Positions 56,862 through 64,000 of a stretch of 64,000 nt of DNA are shown piece after piece (the stretch's first letter is position 1; the number at the start of each line of letters is the position of its first letter). Below the pieces are notes generated by a model that worked only from the letters and a program-made list of their open reading frames with translations, did no database searches and had not been told where the DNA came from. This stretch comes from Nageia nagi (taxonomy: Eukaryota > Pinophyta), in contig JBITNC010000001.1 of NCBI GenBank assembly GCA_050084985.1, positions 171,120,001-171,184,000 on the forward strand, in the 5' to 3' direction. The position numbers were made by a program, and so were the translations under genes.

Positions 56862-57679
56862 TGTTGATTTGCATAACATAACTACACACCATAAATCTTA
56901 TCATCCAACCAAGAATTGTATGGATAACAGATTCCCTAACCTTTGGATACAAGTTGGCTCTTGTCTCACTCACCAAGGGGAGGATTTTATATAAAGGTTG
57001 AAAGTGTAGGAAAGAGAGGGAAAAAATAAGAAATAAAAGGGTATAAGATGCAAGAAAGAGATGGGAAAATGCTAAAATGGAAATTATCTTGAGGCCTATG
57101 AATGAAAGCACTCATATTCATTAAACTACCAAGAATAAGGAAATGAAAATTTCTCATATTCATGTGAACCCCCATAGTGGAAGTAAAGGAATGAGATAAA
57201 TAGCCACATCATAGATAAGAGTAAATGATTCAACACTCTACCCACAACCACCAAGAAGAACCCTATCCAAATGATGACACATACAAGATATCACAACCTA
57301 AACATAACCATCCTTAATGGCCTTTTTCTTAGGATCAATCCCATATTGCACCAACCCATAGACCTTCATGATTAAGAATACTAGAGTTACAACACTAACA
57401 ACCACAACATAAGTGAAGGGAAACATAGTTCAATTAAAACTAACTGATTCCATTATATACAGTGTAAGATAAAATACTCAAGGAAGGACCATTACAATAT
57501 TATTGTACTTCAATTTATAGGATGGGAGCCAACTTCTTGGAAAACCAATGCTTGGAGTTGAAAATAATCTACCTCTATGAAATACATTAAGATTTACAAC
57601 TATTTATAGGAAGTAAATATCTAGGCTAGCTTATTGCTACCTAATATCAAGTAAATAAATACTAATCTAATTTTACATT
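56862..57679 (-). repeat. Right LTR of the LARD-like element, inner part
   Basis: It is collinear with 53060-53907. It is interrupted exactly after TTTTACATT by the nested element and resumes at 62519 with the duplicated ACATT. Confidence 0.88.
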
Positions 57680-59432
57680 TGATACGAAATGGATTTTTGA
57701 ATGCATTAAAAAAGTGAAAATATGAAGTTTCTCTTTTTCTATATATATGTGCTCTATGAAAAAATCCACTTCTTTAAGATGACAATGCTTCAAACGGTGA
57801 TGAAAAGAAGCTAAGGTTGACAAGTTATCACTCCTTGAAGTTCCAAAAAAAATAATTAAAGATTATTATTTTTAAAAATCACAAGGGTAAAATATATTTT
57901 AACATAATTTTAAAATCCCATTAGTGGGACCCTATATCACATAGGTGGCAATGATATCAGTGGGTAGTTAGCGATCATCATAGTGTAATAGATAGTAAAA
58001 TCCCTTCCCAAGCAAAGTATAAAAATGGTAGGTCATGATATTTTTAAATGATGACAAGTATTCATAAGCTGGGTTGTCAATGTGGAGAGTTTATTGGTCA
58101 ATGGAAGGCACATACAAGGCATATACATTGGATAAAAAAAATTCCACTTGAACATATGAACCTTATTCCAAAGGAAAAAAAGTTCACTTGGTCACCCATG
58201 TATGAGGAAGGGCATTATCTCATGAAATTTGCTTGTTGATCATTTGACACCATCAATCATCCAACTTCGTGTTGGCCACCTATCATAATATCTAACTATG
58301 GAAATTCATTGATTAATGGTCAATAAGATCACATACATGTGGAACAAAGGAACCCACCATCCATCAAATAGCTAGCCTATTGCAAAATTCCTAGGAGACT
58401 ATGACAAGCAATGGAGGTAAACCCCAAACCACCAACTGCTAGATTAGAGTCTACTCATCAAGAAAGGAGATCACCATGCATTGGAAAATAGATATGACTA
58501 GTCAAATAGCCATATTGTTGATCCTTCAATAAGGAGAATGTGCCTAGCTAGAGTCTATTCACTACTTGGGGATGTGTTTAGAGCAAGCCCTTTGATAAAA
58601 GGTGATTTGAATTCCCCTCCTTTTGTAATTGATGTGCCAAGTGGCACCACCATATGCTCACCACCCACTATAGCTTTTGGTTGAGATTTTATATGATGGT
58701 GTTTGTCATATGGTTTAAATATATTTTGTAAAAATCATTTTTAATAGTAAATGAAATTTACTATTAAAAATAAACTATTGACCAACTAAATGGAGACCCT
58801 AAAATAAAGGAGGAGAGAAGCTACAGGAATACAAATGAAGGAGAATATTGTTAAGAAGATAGAGAGCATATTTGTAAAGAGGAAAATAGCAAGTTTGGTA
58901 TTATTTTGATGTAACCACTTTTAATCCATTTTTATGCTCCTTAGTGTTATAAAAGGAGGCTTAGGGATAGTGGAAGGGTTAGAGAGAATTCTTAAGAGTA
59001 AAACTCCAAAAGTGGAATTGTGATCTCATTTCTTATAGGGAATTTGGAGAGATGCTATGCTAGTGAAAGCATAAGTGAATATTTGTAAAATTTCATACAA
59101 ACATAGCATGAGAATTATTTGAAATACTAGTGAGATTGTTGTGGCATTAGAAGGAAAAATCCATTTAGATATTGGTGGCCTTGAGAAAATAACATTGTAC
59201 TTACTTTTCATCATAGTTCAAACATGTTGGATGTAGCCCACATTAGGTGAACCAAGGTATATTGATATAATATTTTATGGTGAATGATTTCTCTCTTTAT
59301 TTATTTTGGAAATTATTTTATGTTTTATAATTACTTAAATATTAAAATTTTTGCAAGCACTTGAAAATATACAAGAGTGAGAATCCATTATGTTGACCTT
59401 AGAATGCTAAGGCAATTAGGGTTTATGGATCA
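57680..59432 (+). repeat. 5' LTR of the nested element
   Basis: TGATACGAAATGGATTTTTG to TTATGGATCA. Shared blocks include CAAGTTATCACTCCTTGAAG, CCCATTAGTGGG-CCCTATA, TGATGTGCCAAGTGGCACCA and TTGTTGTGGCATTAGAAGGA. The last-but-one block contains a perfect GTGCCAAGTGGCAC palindrome. Confidence 0.95.
58948..58954 (+). promoter_or_regulatory. TATA box of the LTR promoter
   Basis: TATAAAA in the context TTAGTGTTATAAAAGGAGGC. In the 3' LTR the aligned position reads TTAGTGTTTCAAAAGAATAC (near 62021), so that copy has lost it. The GTTATAAAAGGAG context is also seen in the 37.7-42.3 kb element. Confidence 0.65.
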
Positions 59433-59435
59433 AGT

Positions 59436-59449
59436 TGGTTTTAGAGTAG
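59436..59449 (+). other. Primer binding site (initiator tRNA-Met type, degenerate)
   Basis: TGGTTTTAGAGTAG, three bases after the LTR end. Compared with TGGTATCAGAGCCAG it has an A-to-T and C-to-T type changes. Confidence 0.7.
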
Positions 59450-59559
59450 TTTGTGTTGGGAATTGATTGTTGAGTAATATTGGGTATTTTAGTTTGATTA
59501 TTTTTGGACTACTAATATTTTTACAAGTTCATTTTTTCTACCATGAGTATAGATAGGAT

Positions 59560-60400
59560 CATGATTGGTGAACTATAATCAAAATTGGAGATGATTTTCA
59601 TTAAATCAGCAAAAGAAATTATTAGTTTGAGAGTCAAAGGAAACTCAATGATCATGCTAAACTAGGAGGAAATGAGATTGACGTTCCTCAAGCTTCTACA
59701 TCATCAAGTGTTGGTGACAAGAAAGAGCATCTTTATGGTATTAAAAATGTTGGCATTTTGAAGGATAAGGAAAAGAGATCTTGTTACTTATGTGGAAAGA
59801 GAGGCCATATTAAGATTCAGTGCTAGAATTTGTATCTAGAGTTTCATCCAAAGAAATCCAAAGATCCCAAGAAATATAAGATCACCAAGAAGGTGTATAG
59901 GAGGAAAGAGAATCCTTCTATAGTTCCAAAAGTTAGATGTGATGAACTAGAGAAGAAGGTAACCTTTATGGGAATTCGAATTCCTTTTTATTTCAAATCA
60001 ATGAGAGGAGCTATTTTTTGTGAAGGTACAAGCAAAGATGGTAAAATTTGATGCACTATTTGATCTTGCATCTCAATCAAATTTGATTGTTGAATATCTT
60101 ATTGCTAGAGTGGATTTTTTCATGATTTCACATCCTTATCCATAAAGGTGGGTAAGTGTTAATAGTGAAGTTAAAGTAACTTAGCAATGTCAATTAAGAT
60201 TTGGAATTAGTACACAATTTATTGATGATATGGTAGTGGATGTTGTTCCATTTAAAATACATGGCATTGTGCTTATTAGTCTATATATGTTTGTGAGGAA
60301 GGTAGTGTTTCATCGAGAGGAGAAAAAATATTATCCCATAAAAGATAGGATAAAGTTCATAATAAATCCTTTATGAGATATGATCAAATCACCTCTATTG
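59560..60400 (+). pseudogene. Zinc-knuckle and retropepsin remnant of the nested element
   Basis: A complete zinc knuckle, CYLCGKRGHIKIQC (59785-59826, C-x2-C-x4-H-x4-C), is followed after one stop by the open stretch 59830-60051 with a basic KKSKDPKKYKITKKVYRRKE segment and KVTFMGIRIPFYF. The protease continues in another frame from about 60037: VKALFDLASQSNLIVEYLI, RWVSVNSEVKVT, CQLRFGISTQFIDDMVVDVV and FHREEKKYYPIKD. This is the retropepsin type of the gypsy element at 12470-12790. Only the last part of Gag is present, since the PBS lies 350 bases upstream. Confidence 0.85.
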
Positions 60401-60770
60401 TTAAATGTGATCAAGAAGGAATTAGAGGAGTGAGTGCCTTCATCATAAAAGCAAATTATGAAATAGTTTTTCCCATGCTCAAGATTGGTAAAGTTTTTGT
60501 TATCCAAAAATTTTGGATTATTATTATTTGTGCCACTCATAGTTACTACATTTTTAAATTTGTTGGGATTAAATAATAAAGTAGAATAATGTGGTAAAAA
60601 GCCTTATCAGGGTGATAGTTTCAATGGATTTGAGTTGCAAGCTATAAAAGCATGGTAGAATTCAAAAATTTCAATACCAAAATGGAGCCTAAAGTTGAAT
60701 ACTAAGCCTTCACCAAACGTAATTTTTGAGTAAATCTTTTGGGTACCAAAAGTGCCTAAGGGGGGACAAG
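60401..60770 (+). other. 3' interior and polypurine tract of the nested element
   Basis: After the protease a further 250 bases decode weakly (GDSFNGFELQAIKAW, FWVPKVPKGGQ) without a known domain. GGGGGGACAAG (60760-60770) is the polypurine tract directly before the 3' LTR. Confidence 0.7.
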
Positions 60771-62518
60771 TGATCCAAAATGGATTTTTAGATGCATTAA
60801 AAAAGTGAAAAATAAAGTTCCTCTTTTTCTATATTTATGTGCTCTATGAAGAAGTCCTCTTCTCCAAGATCTTGATGCTTCAAACTATGATGAAAATGGA
60901 GCTAAATTTGACAAGTTATCACTCCTTGAAGTTTATAAAAAAAATAATAATTAAAGATTATTATTTTTAAAAATCAAAAGGGAAAATATATTTTAATACC
61001 ATTTTAAAATCCCATTAGTGGGGCCCTATATAACATAGGTGGAAACCATATCAGTAGGTGGTTGGAAGTCATCATAGTGTAATAGGTGGTCAAATCCCTT
61101 CCTAAATAGAGTATAAAAATGGTAGGCCAAGACATTTTACAACAATGACAAGCATTCATAAGGGGGGTCATCAATGTGGAGAGTTTACTGATTGATAGTA
61201 GGCACATATGAGTTATATGTGTTAGATGGTAGAGATTCTACTTGGCCATATGGAATCACCTCTAAAGAAGAATAAAAGGTCTCTTGGCCTCCCATGTATA
61301 AGGAATGGCATCATCTCATGAAATTTGCCCACTGATCATGCACTCGAATGCTGGCCACCTACCATAACATCTACCTATGAAAAGTCATTGGTTAATGGTC
61401 AATGAGATCCTGGATATATAGAGAGGAGAAACTCACTAGTAATCAAACATCCAACCTACCTTATACCACCTAGGATGCTAAGACATGAAATGGAAGTAAA
61501 CCCCTAATCACCAACTACTAGATTGGATTCTACCCATCGAGAAAGGAGATCATCATGCATTGGAGAAAAGAGATGGCTAGTTAAGTTACCATACCACTAA
61601 TCTCTCAAAAAGGAGAATGTGCTTAGCTGGAGTCTATTCACCACTTGGGGACATGTTTAGAGAAAGCTCACTAGTCAAAGGGGATTTGAATTCCCTTCCT
61701 TTGGTAATTGATGTGCCAAGTGGCACCACTAAATGCTCACTGTATATTATATCTTTTGGGAGAGATTTATATGATGGTGTTTGTTATATGGTTTAAATAT
61801 ATTTTGTACAATCATTTTTTATAGTAAATAAAATTTACTATTAAAAATGAACTATTAACCAACTAAATAGATACCCTAAAATCAAGGAGGAGAGATGCTA
61901 TGAGAATACAAATGAAGGAGAATATTGTTAAGAGGATAGAGAGCATATTTGTAAAGGGGAGAATACCAAGTTTGATATTACTTTTATGTAACCATTTTTA
62001 ATCCATTTTTCAGATCCTTAGTGTTTCAAAAGAATACTTTGGGAGAGTGGAAGGGTTAGAGAGAATTCAATGATAGAATTATTGAGAGTAAAATTTCAAA
62101 AGTGGAATTGTGAGCCTATTTCTTAGAGGGAATTGGGAGAGATGCTATGTTAGTGAAAGCATAAATGAATATTTGTAATTACATGTAAATATAGAATGAG
62201 AATTATTTGAGATACTAGTGAGATTGTTGTGGCATTAGAAGGAAAAATCCATTTTGATATTGGAGGCCTTGGGATAATGACATTGTACTTACTTTTGATC
62301 ATAGTTCAATCATGTTATATGTAGCCCACAATTGGTGAACTAAGGTATTTCAGTGTCACATTTTGTGGTGAATGATTTATCTCTATTTATTTTGGTAACT
62401 ATTTTATGTTTTATAATTACTTAAATATTAAAATTTATTCAAGCACTTGGAAATATACAAGTATTAGAATCCATTGTGTTAACCTTAAAATGCCAAGGTG
62501 ACTAGGGTTTACAGATCA
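60771..62518 (+). repeat. 3' LTR of the nested element
   Basis: TGATCCAAAATGGATTTTTA to TTACAGATCA, collinear with 57680-59432. The TATA box has decayed. Confidence 0.95.
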
Positions 62519-63729
62519 ACATTGAGATTATGCATCTTAATTATGCAATTGCTAACTATGAAGGAAGATATTATCATGACATGGAGATTATATTTCTATA
62601 CTAAATGTGGTTGGTCAATGGATCCTACATTTTTATTTGCCAAAAAAATATGTAATGGTTCTATACTAAAATATTTATAACCTATTTTGACTAGTTCTCA
62701 TAATTCACTCTTGAGGTTTTGGAAGCCTTGAGTGGTCATATGTAGCTCACCTTCATGAAAGGTACTTTGTGATTACTTCAACCTCTAGGGAACCAAGTGT
62801 ATAGTGGGTGAAGTAACTTCTTTAGGTTGAAATATCTAATTATTAAATCATGTTGTACAATGGGTATACAAAGTTATAGGTTTTGAATAAGCTTCTACAA
62901 ATAGAGTAACATCTAAGATTATTTATTACCCCTTCATGTGAATTAGGATGCAAAATTATTATTACTAAGATGTGGATGTAAAATGGATGATATTAGCCAT
63001 CAAAATATCTATGTGCTATGAAGAGAAGCTAGTACTTGTATGCATTGAGATAAGTATGTTGGTTGGTGAAATGTTTTTACCATATAATATATTAATGTCA
63101 ACACATTGGAAATACCATAAGGGTTAGAAACCCTACTCTATCAATACCTAGTTGTTCACTCATTTGACAATTATTCTCTTGTTAGGTTATATACTGAGTT
63201 AGGTTGTATTACCTTCTATTGATTAGGCTCACATTGACATCATCTTATGAGAATTTGGGGGTCATAGATGTGATTGAAATGTTGAGTTGCTTAACCATTT
63301 ATTGCTATTACTCGTCACATTATTACCTAATCTTTGAGATCACTCATCAATCACACAAGTCACATTGATGTTAGTATTTTCATAATAATGGGTTAGAGCA
63401 ATCGTTGATTTTTCCTTATGTTCTTCTTGGCCATTAAAGACCAAGGTCTACCTTTTTATCATCTATTATCTGCTATCATGCATAGTGACTTCTTTTCTTC
63501 AATATAGAGGGTTAGATAAAATTACTATTAAAAATAGTAGTGTTATTTTAATCTTAGTGCTTTAGCATTTGATAGGTGATTCACCAAAGCCTCCTATTCA
63601 AACATGGGATGTTATATAAAATAATATTTACAAAAATGAAAATGTTAGCAACACATAACCACAAGTCAATACAAATATTTATTTTAAAAATACATGAAGG
63701 GTAAATATAAACAAAATGGAGATATACCT
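62519..63729 (-). repeat. Right LTR of the LARD-like element, outer part
   Basis: It resumes with the duplicated ACATT and is collinear with 53901-55091, sharing GGAAGATATTA, AATGGATCCTA, TTCACTCTTGAGGTT, TACTTCAACCTCTA-GGAACC and TTGGTTGGTGAAATG. The outer edge is near GGAGATATACCT. Confidence 0.85.
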
Positions 63730-64000
63730 CTTTAAATATTTTATTAGCATATCCTTTATCACCATGAAAAAAATTAAATTCAATGATACAAAGGTATAAT
63801 ACAAAATAATATCTATAGGTAAATCATTAAATGATACAACAATACCATAAGGCAAAACCATGGGCCTATAAAACCATGAGAGAATCCACATACAAATTAT
63901 TACTCTAGTCATTATGCCATAAATATTTAATATGTTAAATCTTTTGTAGGATTTTCTACAAAATTTATTTCATATCATATTCGTAATCAGGTTGGTAATA
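63730..64000. other. No gene recognised
   Basis: AT-rich flank outside the LARD-like element. A 77-codon minus-strand frame here matches nothing known. Confidence 0.4.

Larger units (their letters stand above)
57680..62518 (+). mobile_element. Nested LTR retrotransposon with gag-protease only (4.84 kb)
   Basis: The LTRs are 57680-59432 and 60771-62518 (TGAT(A/C)C to GATCA). The element has a PBS (59436-59449), a zinc-knuckle and protease interior, and the PPT GGGGGGACAAG (60760-60770). A perfect ACATT target duplication (57675-57679 and 62519-62523) lies inside the LTR of the older element. The interior is only 1.34 kb, with no RT or integrase. The LTRs differ visibly (roughly one in ten by eye), so it is not very recent. 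Confidence 0.93.
53060..63729 (-). mobile_element. Non-coding LTR element (LARD-like) with a nested insertion
   Basis: The left LTR, 53060-55091, matches a right LTR that is split: 56862-57679 plus 62519 to about 63729. Without the nested 4.84-kb element both are about 2.03 kb. The 1.77-kb interior shows no gag, protease or pol. A PBS-like sequence at the inner edge of the right LTR puts the element on the minus strand. Long LTRs with a non-coding interior fit the large retrotransposon derivative (LARD) class. The right outer edge is approximate, as copies fade after GGAGATATACC. No matching target duplication was found. Confidence 0.75.

Noticed and set aside
1-64000. tRNA, rRNA or other structured RNA genes
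   Set aside because: A scan for tRNA T-arm words (GGTTCGAATCC-like) and rRNA-like conserved blocks on both strands found nothing convincing; only PBS remnants resemble tRNA sequence.

Overview
The window looks like a piece of a large, repeat-dominated land-plant nuclear genome, most likely a gymnosperm (a conifer would fit best; this is an inference). It is strongly AT-rich, CpG looks scarce, and no intact host gene, rRNA or tRNA gene was recognised. It contains degenerate LTR retrotransposons of both plant superfamilies (Ty1/copia and Ty3/gypsy), LINE fragments, DNA-transposon-like termini, and an unusual amount of sequence derived from PLS-class pentatricopeptide repeat (PPR) proteins, a class typical of land plants. 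Nearly every reading frame is broken, so the calls are pseudogenes, elements and repeats rather than working genes.

Layout. 1-2.3 kb: 3' half of a copia element (RT, RNase H, start of the 3' LTR). 2.4-3.6 kb: gypsy gag-protease remnant. 4.9-5.65 kb: copia RNase H fragment on the minus strand. 5.7-8.2 kb: PPR-derived fragments and dispersed repeats, including a 200-bp tandem duplication. 8.23-14.68 kb: a full-length but dead Ty3/gypsy element on the minus strand with both LTRs, a PBS and gag-PR-RT-RH-IN. 14.7-17.9 kb: PPR-derived repeats around an AT-rich minisatellite, ending in a CACTA-like terminus. 18-20.9 kb: non-coding, with short repeats. 20.9-21.6 kb: LINE ORF2 C-terminal fragment. 21.9-25 kb: CACTA-like end, dispersed repeats, PPR scraps. 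25-28.5 kb: nothing recognised. 28.9-30.2 kb: tandem array of about ten 134-bp PPR units. 30.27-35.74 kb: LTR element with gag-protease only, minus strand. 36.07-36.72 kb: LINE RT fragment. 37.66-42.31 kb: gag-protease-only LTR element, plus strand, with a perfect ATAAA target duplication. 42.32-47.11 kb: tandem array of roughly ten to eleven 388-bp, four-motif PPR units on the minus strand. 47.1-53 kb: CACTA-like miniature elements, a 285-bp tandem duplication, PPR scraps and a copia RNase H fragment. 53.06-63.73 kb: an LTR element with about 2-kb LTRs and no recognisable coding interior, whose right LTR was split by a 4.84-kb gag-protease element (57.68-62.52 kb, target duplication ACATT).

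Two themes stand out. First, PPR-coding sequence here behaves as repetitive DNA: it forms two separate tandem arrays with different unit lengths plus scattered fragments on both strands, and in three places it is followed by the same order of C/T-rich tract, inverted GGTGG/CCACC motif and CACTA-like terminus. This suggests capture and amplification by a DNA transposon. Second, three LTR elements have protease and gag remnants but no detectable RT or integrase, and a fourth has no coding interior. They must have been mobilised by partners elsewhere; the gypsy element at 8.2-14.7 kb has a protease of the same kind as one of them.
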